The notes under the pieces were generated by a model, which was given only the letters and a program-made list of their open reading frames with translations, was not told the origin of the DNA and did not search any database. A stretch of 64,000 nucleotides of DNA from Corynebacterium pygosceleis (GTDB lineage: Bacteria > Actinomycetota > Actinomycetes > Mycobacteriales > Mycobacteriaceae): contig NZ_JAENIQ020000005.1 in NCBI RefSeq assembly GCF_016595275.2, positions 97,470-161,469 on the forward strand, written 5' to 3'. The translations under genes were made by a program, and so were the position numbers. Positions within the stretch are counted from its first letter, which is position 1; each line of letters opens with the position of its first letter. Shown here one piece after another: positions 42,368 to 51,091 of the stretch.

Positions 42368-43570
42368 ATGGACCGCTTCCAGGGACTGCTGGGCATCGCC
42401 CTCATCTTCGGCCTGGCGATACTCTTCTCCCGACACCGTTCCGCCATCAAGTGGCGCACCCTGGGGGTCGGTCTGCTCCTCCAGATCGCCTTCGCGCTGC
42501 TCGTCCTGAAGTGGGACGTCGGATACAACGCACTGAAGTCCGTCGCCCACGGGCTGGAGAAACTCACCGACTTCACCAACGAGGGCACGCAGTTCGTGTT
42601 CGGTGGCGACAACGGCTTCATCTTCGCCCTGAACGTTCTTCCCGTCATCATCTTCCTGGGGGCCATCATCGGTGCCCTTTACTATCTCCGCGTGATCCAG
42701 TACTTCGTCGACATCCTCGGAGGGGCCCTGAAATGGCTGCTCGGGACCTCCAAGGTCGAGAGTGTCTTCGCCTCAACCGTGATATTCCTCGGTCAGTCCG
42801 AGGCGCCCCTCGTTGTCGCCCCCTACCTGCCCAAGCTGACCCGCAGTGAGCTCTTCGCCTGCATGACCGGTGGTTTCGCCTCCGTCGCCGGCTCCACGCT
42901 CATCGGCTATTCGCTCCTGGGGGCCCCGTTGGAGTATCTGCTCGCGGCCTCCCTGATGAACGCGCCGGGTTCCCTGATCGTCGCCAAGGCATTCATGCCC
43001 GAGACCGAGGAGTCCGACCTGGACGCCAGTATCCGGGACGTCCGTGACACCGAATCGAAGAACATCATCGACGCCATCGGTTCCGGTGCGATGGCGGGCG
43101 GCAAGATCGCCATCGCGGTCGGTTGCCTGCTCATCGCGTTCATCGCGCTGATCACCATGCTCTCGGCGATGATCGGCGGCATCGGTGGCTGGTTCGGGCA
43201 GGACAACTGGTCGTTGGAGGCGGTGTTCGGTGTGTTCTTCGCCCCCGTCGCGTGGCTGATCGGTGTGCCCTGGTCGGAGGCGCTGGATGTCGGCAACTTC
43301 ATCGGCCAGAAGACCGTGATCAACGAGTTCGTCGGGTTCTCATCCTTCGGTCCGCAGGTCGACTCCTTCTCCCCGAAGACCGTGATGATCACGACCTTCG
43401 CGCTCGCCGGCTTCGCGAACTTCAGCTCCATCGCCATCCAGATCGGTGCGATCGGTGGTCTCGTCCCCGAGCGTCGCGGCGAGGTCGCCAAGCTCGGGCC
43501 CTGGGCTCTGCTCGGTGGATTCACCGTCAACATGCTCAACGCCGCCATCGTCGGTGTCGTCGTGTTCTGA
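42368..43570 (+). CDS. nupC: Concentrative nucleoside transporter (CNT/NupC family)
   Basis: 400 residues with about ten hydrophobic segments; ATG preceded by AGGAG. CNT signatures: VIFLGQSEAPLVVAPYL near residue 140, GGFASVAGSTLIGYSLLGAP near 170, and INEFVGFSSFG near 318. These sites bind the nucleoside and coupling cation in structurally known CNTs. Probable import of pyrimidine nucleosides for Cdd and DeoA. It forms an operon with cdd and ends in a strong terminator. Confidence 0.96.
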   Translation: MDRFQGLLGIALIFGLAILFSRHRSAIKWRTLGVGLLLQIAFALLVLKWDVGYNALKSVAHGLEKLTDFTNEGTQFVFGGDNGFIFALNVLPVIIFLGAIIGALYYLRVIQYFVDILGGALKWLLGTSKVESVFASTVIFLGQSEAPLVVAPYLPKLTRSELFACMTGGFASVAGSTLIGYSLLGAPLEYLLAASLMNAPGSLIVAKAFMPETEESDLDASIRDVRDTESKNIIDAIGSGAMAGGKIAIAVGCLLIAFIALITMLSAMIGGIGGWFGQDNWSLEAVFGVFFAPVAWLIGVPWSEALDVGNFIGQKTVINEFVGFSSFGPQVDSFSPKTVMITTFALAGFANFSSIAIQIGAIGGLVPERRGEVAKLGPWALLGGFTVNMLNAAIVGVVVF

Positions 43571-43585
43571 CGCGGGTGGATCGGG

Positions 43586-43610
43586 AAGGGGGGGCAGAGC
43601 CCCCCTTTTT
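43586..43610 (+). terminator. Rho-independent terminator after nupC
   Basis: AAGGGGGG-CAGAG-CCCCCCTTTTT type hairpin starting 16 bp after the nupC stop: a GC stem of about 7 bp followed by five T residues. Confidence 0.9.
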
Positions 43611-43669
43611 CCGTTCGTGGGCGGATAAAAAGTGCCGAATGTGATGCACGACACTCCAAGGGGGATTAT

Positions 43670-43709
43670 TGTGTTGGCAAACACAGTCCGGGCGGGTGGA
43701 TCATCCGCC
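43670..43709. promoter_or_regulatory. Palindrome and hairpin upstream of the flavin monooxygenase gene
   Basis: TGTGT-TGGCAA-ACACA (43670-43685) has perfect arms and the same outer bases as the deoA site, so it is a second CRP/GlxR-like candidate. A stem GGGCGGGTG-GAT-CATCCGCCC follows at once (one mismatch). The pair precedes the GTG start at 43796 by about 90 bp. The remaining gap from nupC (43571-43795) holds only the terminator. Confidence 0.45.
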
Positions 43710-43795
43710 CGGCACCCCAGCCGAGGGGTACGACAGCACCACAGGAGACGGACCGTTCCAGGGACGCCGCACCGGACACCACGTCGGACGGTGGG

Positions 43796-45577
43796 GTGCG
43801 GGCGTGGGTCGAGGCACTCGCCGCCGTCACCGCCAGGGCGGAACAGCTGAGCCCGGAAGAAGCCGCGACGGAGTTGGCCGCACTGTTCACCGAGGACGCG
43901 TGCTGGCGTGACCTGGCCGCGTTCACCTGGAACATACACACCGCCGAAGGTCTGGACGCGATCACCGACATGATTCGGGAAACCTGGCCGCGCTGCGCGA
44001 TGCGTACCGTGAGGATGGTTGAACCGGGGGAGGACGACTGGTCCTTCCTTACCTTCGACACCGCGGATTTCCACTGCCGGGGAGTGGTGCGTCTGCGTGA
44101 CGGGAGGGCATCGATGCTCACGACCTCCGCACAGGAACTCATCGAACACCCGGAGCCCTCCGGGCGCCGTCGCGAGCGGGGTGCCGACCACGGGCGTCCG
44201 GGGCCGGACAGAAGGAACTGGGCGGACAGGCGGGACGACCGGCGGGCCAGTCTCGGGATCAGTGAACAGCCCTTCGTCCTCATCGTCGGCGGAGGTCAGG
44301 GGGGAATAGCCCTGGGTGCGCGGTTGAAGAGACTCGGTGTCCCGGCACTGATCATCGACAGGCACCCGCGTCCCGGGGACCAGTGGCGCAGCCGCTACCA
44401 TTCGCTCTGCCTGCATGATCCGGTGTGGTACGACCACCTTCCCTACCTCCCGTTCCCGGACCACTGGCCGGTGTTCACGCCCAAGGACAGGATGGGGGAC
44501 TGGCTGGAACACTACGTGGGGATCATGGACCTCGACTACTGGTCGGACACCTCGTGCCTCTCCGCCGACTTCGATGAGGGAGAGGGACGGTGGCGTGTCG
44601 AGGTGAACCGGGAGGGGGAGAACCTCACCCTTCTTCCCGAGCATCTCGTTCTGGCCACCGGTATGTCCGGTGTCCCCAGCGTGCCGACACTGCCCGGGCA
44701 GGAGAACTTCGCGGGCGAGATCAGGCATTCCTCACAGCATCCGGGTGGTGGCGCCGACGCCGGAAAGAACGTGATCGTCCTCGGTGCGAACAACTCCGCC
44801 CACGACATCTGCGCGGATCTCCACGCCAACGGCGCTCACCCGGTGATGATCCAACGCTCCTCGACACACATCGTCCGCTCGGAATCACTGATGCGGGAGG
44901 TTTTCGGCCCGCTCTACTCGGAGGATGCGCTGGAGGCGGGAATCGACACGGACACCGCGGACCTCCTCTTCGCCTCCGTTCCCTACCGGCATCTCGCGGA
45001 GGCCCAGAAGCCCATCTTCGGCCGGATCCGGGAACAGGACGCCGAGTTCTACCGGAAACTCGAGGACGCCGGATTCCTCCTCGACTTCGGCGAGGACGGG
45101 TCCGGACTGTTCCTCAAGTATCTCCGCCGCGCCTCCGGCTACTACATCGACGTGGGTGCGAGCCAGCTCATCATCGACGGTGACATCGAGCTTCACTCGG
45201 GTGTGACGATCGCCGAGGTGAAGCGTGACTCGGTCGTGCTCACCGACGGCACCGAACTCCCCGCCGATGTCATCGTCCTCGCCACCGGCTACGGATCCAT
45301 GACCGGCTGGGCGGCGCAGTTGATCTCCCCGGAGGTCGCGGAGACCGTGGGGCGGTGCTGGGGGTTGGGTTCGGACACGACGCGGGACCCGGGGCCCTGG
45401 GAGGGCGAGCTGCGCAACATGTGGAAGCCGACCAGGCAGCCCAACCTCTGGTTCCACGGTGGAAACCTGCACCAGTCCCGCCACTACAGTCGCTATCTGG
45501 CGTTGCAGCTCAAGGCCAGGATGGAGCAGATGGACACCCCGGTGTACGCCCTCGCCGAGGTTCATCACCCCGGGTGA
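43796..45577 (+). CDS. Flavin-containing monooxygenase with N-terminal NTF2/SnoaL-like domain
   Basis: 593 residues from GTG 43796; the frame is open upstream but without ATG or GTG, so the true start is uncertain. Residues 1-115 look like an NTF2/SnoaL-like domain (TELAALFTEDACWRDLAAFT, LTTSAQELIEHP). A charged linker follows. The FAD-binding VLIVGGGQGGIALGARL (165-170 the glycine motif) and the NAD(P)-binding NVIVLGANNSAHDIC (330-335) define a class B FMO/Baeyer-Villiger-type monooxygenase. Substrate unknown. It is flanked by a terminator and a convergent surface-protein gene, so it is probably a single transcription unit. Confidence 0.85.
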   Translation: MRAWVEALAAVTARAEQLSPEEAATELAALFTEDACWRDLAAFTWNIHTAEGLDAITDMIRETWPRCAMRTVRMVEPGEDDWSFLTFDTADFHCRGVVRLRDGRASMLTTSAQELIEHPEPSGRRRERGADHGRPGPDRRNWADRRDDRRASLGISEQPFVLIVGGGQGGIALGARLKRLGVPALIIDRHPRPGDQWRSRYHSLCLHDPVWYDHLPYLPFPDHWPVFTPKDRMGDWLEHYVGIMDLDYWSDTSCLSADFDEGEGRWRVEVNREGENLTLLPEHLVLATGMSGVPSVPTLPGQENFAGEIRHSSQHPGGGADAGKNVIVLGANNSAHDICADLHANGAHPVMIQRSSTHIVRSESLMREVFGPLYSEDALEAGIDTDTADLLFASVPYRHLAEAQKPIFGRIREQDAEFYRKLEDAGFLLDFGEDGSGLFLKYLRRASGYYIDVGASQLIIDGDIELHSGVTIAEVKRDSVVLTDGTELPADVIVLATGYGSMTGWAAQLISPEVAETVGRCWGLGSDTTRDPGPWEGELRNMWKPTRQPNLWFHGGNLHQSRHYSRYLALQLKARMEQMDTPVYALAEVHHPG

Positions 45578-45637
45578 CGCGGACACCCCGGGAACCGACC
45601 GTCCGTGCCGGGTGCCCGGGGTGCGGAACGACCGTTT

Positions 45638-46558
45638 CTACCGGGGGAGGGGGAGTCCCGGGACGGTCAACGGATGGGTCCTGAGGAAGTGCACGATTCC
45701 CGCGACCAGTGCGAGCAGCGCACCGGCCCCGAGGAGCGCGGTCCCCGTCCCCCCGCTGCTGCCGGCGGGTGTCGGGGCGGGATCGCCGGGCTCGTCGCCG
45801 TGATGCCCGTGATCGTGGTGGAACACCTCGAACGGTGCGTCGGCGTGGGCGTGGCTGTCATCCGGGTAGAAGACCACGACGGGGACGTTGACGGTCGTGT
45901 CCGCGTCGGACTCCCGGGCGGTGAACGTGACGACGCCCGTCGAGGGGTCGATCCCGGCGTCCCGTGCATCACGGCTGAGTTTGAAGACGGCGCCCTCGGG
46001 GGCGGGGAGGGTCTCGACCTCCTCGGTCGTGGTGTCGTCGAACGTCGGGGCCTCGGACACGGCCTTCTCACCGGTGTGGGCGTGGGTGGCGGTGTAGTTC
46101 ACCGTGTATTTCTTCGCGGTGCCGCCATGGGGGTCGGCCACCACGAAGTACACGGTGCCCTCATCCGTGGACCCGTCGGAGTAGGTCACGACGACCGGGA
46201 TCTCGATGACCTTCCCCGCGTCATCATGGGTGGCCGTGTAGGTGACCTCGCCGGTGGCGGAGTTGATCTCCGCGTTCCCCGGGGCGCCGTCGCCCAGTGT
46301 GAAGGTGGTCCTCTCCGGCGCGGGGGCTTCATCGAGCCGGTCGGTGGTGGTGTCGTCGAAGGTCGTCGCGGCACTCGTGGCGGCCTCGCCGACCTTGGCC
46401 CGGGCTTCGCCGAAGAGAGGGTCGTAGCGGCCGGTCAGTGTGGTTTCCGTACCCTCTTCCGCCATGGCGGCCGGGGCGGCGGTGACCGGGGCGAGGAGGG
46501 CGAGGGTGAGGCTGGCCGCGCACAGTGCGCGGTGGTTGCGGACACGGGAGATGGTCAC
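45638..46558 (-). CDS. Surface protein with two Rib-type repeats and a His-rich stalk
   Basis: 306 residues from GTG 46558 (GGAAG upstream). Signal peptide to about residue 33. Two Rib/alpha-like repeats at about 44-140 and 151-245 share the pattern PTFDDTTTEEVETLPAPEG with the next segment INSATGEVTYTA or IDPSTGVVTFTA. A histidine-rich stretch (HHDHGHHGDEPGD, from 247) leads to a single C-terminal helix and the tail THPLTVPGLPLPR. There is no LPxTG motif, so membrane anchoring is likely. Such proteins act in adhesion or cell-envelope functions. Metal binding by the His cluster is speculation. Confidence 0.85.
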   Translation of the reverse strand: MTISRVRNHRALCAASLTLALLAPVTAAPAAMAEEGTETTLTGRYDPLFGEARAKVGEAATSAATTFDDTTTDRLDEAPAPERTTFTLGDGAPGNAEINSATGEVTYTATHDDAGKVIEIPVVVTYSDGSTDEGTVYFVVADPHGGTAKKYTVNYTATHAHTGEKAVSEAPTFDDTTTEEVETLPAPEGAVFKLSRDARDAGIDPSTGVVTFTARESDADTTVNVPVVVFYPDDSHAHADAPFEVFHHDHGHHGDEPGDPAPTPAGSSGGTGTALLGAGALLALVAGIVHFLRTHPLTVPGLPLPR

Positions 46559-46599
46559 GGGTGTTACTTCCGTTCTTCTCGGGGGAGGGGACGGAGGTA

Positions 46600-46639
46600 A
46601 TCCTACTAATGGAATAGATTTCCAACAAGTCTAATGGAA
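46600..46639 (-). promoter_or_regulatory. Promoter of the Rib-repeat gene with direct repeats
   Basis: Minus strand TTGTTG (46628-46623), 17 bp, TAGGAT (46605-46600). The nonamer CTAATGGAA occurs twice in direct orientation, at 46606-46614 and 46631-46639, 25 bp apart, bracketing the -35. This spacing would place two protein units on similar DNA faces. Confidence 0.55.
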
Positions 46640-46646
46640 AGAATGT

Positions 46647-47624
46647 TCATTCACGTCCCGTGTCTCCTCCGCCGGGCCCCTCCGTCCCCGCGACGTCCAG
46701 TACCCGGAGCGCCGTCGGGCGATCGATCACCAGGTGCGTCGCCAGCCCCATGTCGAGCGCCGTGGCGATCGCCGTGGTCTTCGCCGCACCACCGGCGATG
46801 AGCAGGCGGATCGGACGGGAGGCGAGCTCCGTCAGGGTGATCCCCACCGTACGGTCGTCGATGCTCGGCAGGGCGACCTCACCACCCGCGGTGAAGAACC
46901 GGGAACACACGTCCCCGGCGGCCCTGTCGAGCAGTGTGTCGATCTCGGTTTCCGAGAGGTACCCGAGATTCAGCAGGAGCGAACCACGGTGCACGTCGCC
47001 GACCGTGAACGTCACCAGGTCCGTCTCCCGGCCCGCGGCGAGAATGCGCGCGATGTGACGGTCCCGCTCCACGATGCGCTTCGTCTCCTCCGAATCGAAG
47101 ATCACCGGAAGCGGCAGCGTACGTGCCGTCGCGTTGAAGGCGAGACAGAACGAGTTGATCGTCTCGATGTCGAACGTCGACCGTTCGGAATGGGAGGTGC
47201 CGCCCTTCAGCTGCACGATCTCGACCCCGCGTCGATCGGTGTGCTCCAACTGCGCCGACACCGAATACAACGTGTCGCCCCAGGACACCCCGACCTTCAT
47301 CCCGTCGGTGACGAGCTCCTGCAGCGCCGCTGCGCCGAGTTTCCCCAGTTCGCGGAGCAGATCGGCGTCGGTGTCCCGGGGGAGGTGCGCCAGGCGGACA
47401 TCGGCGAGACCGAACCGGGAGGTGAGCTGCTTCGCCAGGGCGGAGTCGACCTCGCGGGGATCGTGGATCTCGATGGTCACGAAACCACGCTGCTTCCCCA
47501 GCTGGATCAGCTTCGCCGCGGTGGGACGGGACACCCCGAGCTCCGCCGCCACCTCGGCCTGCGACATACCGCGCTCGAAATACAACTTGACCGCTGTCAG
47601 CGCCTGTTCGTCGCGTGCGTCCAC
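46647..47624 (-). CDS. SorC/DeoR-family sugar-binding transcriptional regulator
   Basis: 325 residues from GTG 47624, with AGGAG 8 bp upstream. The N-terminal helix-turn-helix (YFERGMSQAEVAAELGVSRP TAAKLIQ region) is followed by the sugar-phosphate-binding SorC domain (GVSWGDTLYSVSAQLE, VQLKGGTSHSERS, LIAGGAAKTTAIATALDMG). Bacillus subtilis DeoR, which represses dra-nupC-pdp and responds to deoxyribose-5-phosphate, belongs here. This is therefore the likely regulator of deoA-deoC and cdd-nupC, acting at the 41828-41863 dyad. It lies downstream of bioF, unrelated in function. Confidence 0.85.
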   Translation of the reverse strand: MDARDEQALTAVKLYFERGMSQAEVAAELGVSRPTAAKLIQLGKQRGFVTIEIHDPREVDSALAKQLTSRFGLADVRLAHLPRDTDADLLRELGKLGAAALQELVTDGMKVGVSWGDTLYSVSAQLEHTDRRGVEIVQLKGGTSHSERSTFDIETINSFCLAFNATARTLPLPVIFDSEETKRIVERDRHIARILAAGRETDLVTFTVGDVHRGSLLLNLGYLSETEIDTLLDRAAGDVCSRFFTAGGEVALPSIDDRTVGITLTELASRPIRLLIAGGAAKTTAIATALDMGLATHLVIDRPTALRVLDVAGTEGPGGGDTGRE

Positions 47625-47743
47625 GGGAAACTCCTGGGATCGGTTCGGGGGCGGGGAATCGTACCGCCCGTTCATCGTAACCGGTGTGACGTGGTCCCCG
47701 ACGTCCAGTTGAGCACAGTCGACCGGAGGGCGGACACGCACCC

Positions 47744-48901
47744 TCACCCATGACGGGTGGTGAGTTCCCGCAGCGCACCCGTCAGTGCCCGGATCTGCTC
47801 CGGAGTGTGCTCCGCCGTCACCGTGACCCGCAGAATCGCCGCACCACGTGCGACCGTCGGCCACCGTATCGCGGGGACGAAGAAGCCGCGCTCCCGCAGA
47901 TCCCGGGACAGCGCCATCGCCCGACCCTCGTCCCCGACCGGAACCGGGATGATCGGGCTCACGTGAGCGCGAACACCCAGCCGTCCGGTGCATTCGCGGA
48001 CGTTGGCGTGGAGCCGGGACACCAGTTCAGGGGAGCGGTCGAGAACATCGACCGCAGCCGCCACGGCCGCGACCGTCGGTGCGGAGGGGGCCGTGGAGTA
48101 GACGAAGCCGCGCGCCTGATTGCGCAGCAACGTGCCCACCGCCGGAGAACACACCACGAAACCGCCCTCGCCGCCCAGAGCCTTGCTCGCGGTACCGACG
48201 AGGATGTCGGGGCGCACCCCGTGGTACCCGGCGCTGCCGCGCCCCGTCTCACCCAGCGTGCCCACCCCGTGGGCGTCATCGACCATCGTCCAGGCCCCGT
48301 GGCGCCCCGCGACCGTGACGAGCCCCGGCAGATCCGCCAGATCCCCGTCCATGGAGAAGACACCGTCGCTGACCACGAGCGCGTGTGGGGTCGCACACTC
48401 GCCGAGCAGGCGGTCCAGTGCGGCGAGATCCCCGTGCGGGAAAACCCGCACCGTCGCCCGCGCCAACCTGCAGCCGTCGATGATGCTCGCGTGATTCAGG
48501 GAGTCCGAGTACACCGTCACATCCGGTCCCGCGACCGTCTGAAGCACCGCCACATTCGCCTGGTATCCCGTGGCGAAGAACACCGCGTCGTCGTGCCCGT
48601 CGCCGCCGAAGAACTCCGCCAGGCGACGCTCGAGCCGCGTGTGCAGATCGGTCGTCCCCGTGGTGAGCCTCGAGCCACCGGATCCGGCACCGTAGACCCC
48701 GAGCGCGGCACGCGCGGCCCCGGTCACCCCCGGATGCGTGGCCAGCCCCAGGTAGTTGGACGAGGAGAAGAGCAGGAGCCTGCGGCCGTCGATGCGCGCG
48801 ACCGGGACCTGCGGCCCCGTGAACTCCCGGAGACTCCGGGACAACCCCGCCCCGGACCAGGCGGTGTTCCGGGCATCGGCCACATCATCGAGGGACGTCA
48901 C
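47744..48901 (-). CDS. bioF: 8-Amino-7-oxononanoate synthase
   Basis: 385 residues, GTG start at 48901 with GGAGGGG at the end of bioW. PLP-dependent alpha-oxoamine synthase: SSSNYLGLATHPGV near residue 47, GAGSGGSRLTTGTTDLH, the aspartate in WTMVDDAHGVGTLGETG and the PLP lysine in GTASKALGGEGGF. It condenses pimeloyl-CoA with alanine in biotin synthesis. It immediately follows bioW, which makes pimeloyl-CoA. Confidence 0.93.
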   Translation of the reverse strand: MTSLDDVADARNTAWSGAGLSRSLREFTGPQVPVARIDGRRLLLFSSSNYLGLATHPGVTGAARAALGVYGAGSGGSRLTTGTTDLHTRLERRLAEFFGGDGHDDAVFFATGYQANVAVLQTVAGPDVTVYSDSLNHASIIDGCRLARATVRVFPHGDLAALDRLLGECATPHALVVSDGVFSMDGDLADLPGLVTVAGRHGAWTMVDDAHGVGTLGETGRGSAGYHGVRPDILVGTASKALGGEGGFVVCSPAVGTLLRNQARGFVYSTAPSAPTVAAVAAAVDVLDRSPELVSRLHANVRECTGRLGVRAHVSPIIPVPVGDEGRAMALSRDLRERGFFVPAIRWPTVARGAAILRVTVTAEHTPEQIRALTGALRELTTRHG

Positions 48902-49612
48902 CTACAGCCCCTCCACCAGCACGACCCGGTTCTCCAGCCAGTCGACGCACGCCGCGACCTCCGACGCCGGACCGTAGTACAGGAACACCCTGGTGCCCAC
49001 CGGTGAGCCGGGCTCCTTCATCGCCGGTACCCGCGTGTACGTTCCCTCGCAGGCGAGATAACCGGTGGTGTAGTCAGGGTCATCGGAGATGCAGACCTCG
49101 GCGATGATGTGCGGGTGCGCCGTGACCTTCGTAGCCAGGGCTATCGCCTCCCGGTAGTGCAGTTTCCCCGGGGACCCGGTGTCCGCGGACGCGTGGTCGA
49201 GGTTGCTCACCCGCACCCCGCGGGCCGGGTCGGGTTCCAGTCGCTCGCCGGTGGTGGCGTCGACGAGCATCGCCCCACGCAACCCGGTGACCGTCGTCAA
49301 CAGTTCCCAGATCCGCGCCGGGTTCCGGACACCCAGGCGCCTCAACCCGTCGACGATGAAGGCACGGGCCTCCGCGGGCGAGCCGGCATCGACGTTCCGG
49401 GTGGCCAGGACCGGGAGCACCTCCATCCGGGATTCGTCGACCGCACGCACCGTCACCGTCACCTCATCCGGTTCGCCCTTCGGGTGCTCCAGTGCGCGGC
49501 GTGTCAGTGCGGTGACGCAGTCCGGAACCGCACCACCGGTGACGATCCGTTCGGCACCGGAGATGTGCCGCCCGGCGGCACTCGCACGCATCTTCACGGA
49601 ATAGGTGGTCAT
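48902..49612 (-). CDS. bioW: 6-Carboxyhexanoate-CoA ligase (pimeloyl-CoA synthetase)
   Basis: 236 residues from ATG 49612. BioW signature YSVKMRAS...HISGAERIV at the N-terminus, with GLRRLGVRNPARIWELL in the middle and TTGYLACEGTYTRVPAMKEPG near the C-terminus. It activates free pimelate with ATP and CoA. Its stop abuts the bioF start. The ATG is 7 bp after TACAAT (minus strand 49625-49620) with no ribosome site, so the mRNA is probably leaderless. A BioQ-like palindrome overlaps that -10. Confidence 0.94.
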   Translation of the reverse strand: MTTYSVKMRASAAGRHISGAERIVTGGAVPDCVTALTRRALEHPKGEPDEVTVTVRAVDESRMEVLPVLATRNVDAGSPAEARAFIVDGLRRLGVRNPARIWELLTTVTGLRGAMLVDATTGERLEPDPARGVRVSNLDHASADTGSPGKLHYREAIALATKVTAHPHIIAEVCISDDPDYTTGYLACEGTYTRVPAMKEPGSPVGTRVFLYYGPASEVAACVDWLENRVVLVEGL

Positions 49613-49621
49613 GGGCGATAT

Positions 49622-49634
49622 TGTACGGCGTTCA
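49622..49634. promoter_or_regulatory. BioQ-like operator overlapping the bioW -10
   Basis: TGTAC-GGC-GTTCA is one mismatch from a perfect TGAAC-N3-GTTCA palindrome. This is the type of site bound by BioQ, the TetR-type biotin regulator of mycobacteria and corynebacteria. It overlaps the presumed -10 TACAAT (49620-49625) just upstream of bioW. Confidence 0.6.
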
Positions 49635-49888
49635 GGTGTGGTTCCGCGCGGTTCCCTCCGTCTCCGGTCCGTCGACGTGGCCGGGGCGTCTCTTCTGGTG
49701 TGAAGCCCCGCCGGATCCCGTCGGGGGTGCTCCCGGGCGTCGCCCGCCATCCTCGCGGCCGGGGAGTGTCGGTGGCGAAGTTGCGGAGGGGCGGTCAACC
49801 CCCTGAAAGGGAGCTTGAGATCCGCTAGTTAAGCCCGTTCGGGGATTAGTGCCCCAAAAGGTATCTCGCGGTGTTAGGTTCTCCGGGA

Positions 49889-51091
49889 ATGCCACCTGGA
49901 GAAAGCCTGAAAACGTTGAGAACCGTGAAACCCGCCAGCTTCGCCACCGCTGTCACCGCAACCCTTTTCGCCGCGACGATCGCCGCGTCCCCGGCAGGAG
50001 CAGAAGAACCCCCCGCGATCGAGGTGCCACTGGTCAACCAGGCGCCGGAGGCATGGGGCCACACCTTCGACGGCATCGACTCCATCGAGGACCTCCCCGG
50101 CTGGGCGGTCCCCGACCGCCGGGACTACCGCAACAAGCAGGTATTCCTCACCGGCGACGCCGTGACCTTCGAGGACGGCAAGCTCATCATCACGACCGCC
50201 CGGCACTGTGTGGACAACGAGGGTGACGCCCTCACCGACGAGAACATCTCCGAGGACCCCTGCCCGGAAGGGAAGAAAACCTTCTACACCACCGCGCGCG
50301 TGTACACACCGTGGTTCGAGGGAGGTGAGTTCTCCACGGAGGTCACCGGAGAAATCCGGACCCCGGACGTCAGGGGGGCACGCAGCGCGATCTGGCTGCA
50401 GAACGACAACGAATACTGCACCGGGTCCGGGTTCAACAGATACTACGGCGAGATCGACATGGTCGAGCACTACACACACGGCGGAAATCTGCCGATGTCC
50501 CCGTCGACCGTGCACCTCGGCTGCAACCAGGAGACCCGTAAAACTGTCGGCCACAGCCAACGTCGGACCTGGGTCTACCCGGCACTGACCGACGCCGAAC
50601 ACACCTGGCGTGCCGACATCGGCAAGCGGACGATCGCGTTCTCCCTCGACGGCGCACCGATCAACCAGAACTGGCGGCACGAGACCCTCCCGGACATCTC
50701 CCATGACGAATGGGAGGACATGGACCAGGAACTCTGGGACCGCATCATGCACCGACCCTGGCGGCTCATCCTCAACCAGTACGTCGAGAGCGCGGCCTGG
50801 GCGCAGCCCGCCGGTGACGAGGACCCGTTCCCCGTCCGCCGTCTCATCATCGACTCCGTCCAGGTCACCTACCCGCAGAACACGGATGACACCGAACAGC
50901 CCGCTGTTCCGGCACCCACCGATTCCTCCACATCCGCAGACCGGTCCGGATCATCCGTCGTGGCGCAGCTCCTGGGCGTGATCGGGGTCCTCGGCCTGCT
51001 GGCGATCCCCCTGATCGGGTGGCTCACCCAGAACTTGCAGCTCCCCGCACTGCCGGGACTCCCGGATCTGCCCACGTTCCCCGGGATCTAG
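49889..51091 (+). CDS. Secreted GH16-like glycoside hydrolase with C-terminal membrane segment
   Basis: About 400 residues. ATG 49889 lies 8 bp after TAGGTT (a leaderless start is possible); TTG 49916, with GGAGAAAG upstream, is an alternative. A signal peptide ends near SPAGAEE. The central domain carries YYGEIDMVEHY, the ExDxxE catalytic motif of family 16 hydrolases (E188, D190, E193 from ATG 49889), with GARSAIWLQND before it. A Ser/Thr linker, one hydrophobic helix and a proline-rich tail (LPGLPDLPTFPGI) complete it. It likely cleaves or remodels a beta-glucan or related polymer at the cell surface. Confidence 0.8.
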   Translation: MPPGESLKTLRTVKPASFATAVTATLFAATIAASPAGAEEPPAIEVPLVNQAPEAWGHTFDGIDSIEDLPGWAVPDRRDYRNKQVFLTGDAVTFEDGKLIITTARHCVDNEGDALTDENISEDPCPEGKKTFYTTARVYTPWFEGGEFSTEVTGEIRTPDVRGARSAIWLQNDNEYCTGSGFNRYYGEIDMVEHYTHGGNLPMSPSTVHLGCNQETRKTVGHSQRRTWVYPALTDAEHTWRADIGKRTIAFSLDGAPINQNWRHETLPDISHDEWEDMDQELWDRIMHRPWRLILNQYVESAAWAQPAGDEDPFPVRRLIIDSVQVTYPQNTDDTEQPAVPAPTDSSTSADRSGSSVVAQLLGVIGVLGLLAIPLIGWLTQNLQLPALPGLPDLPTFPGI

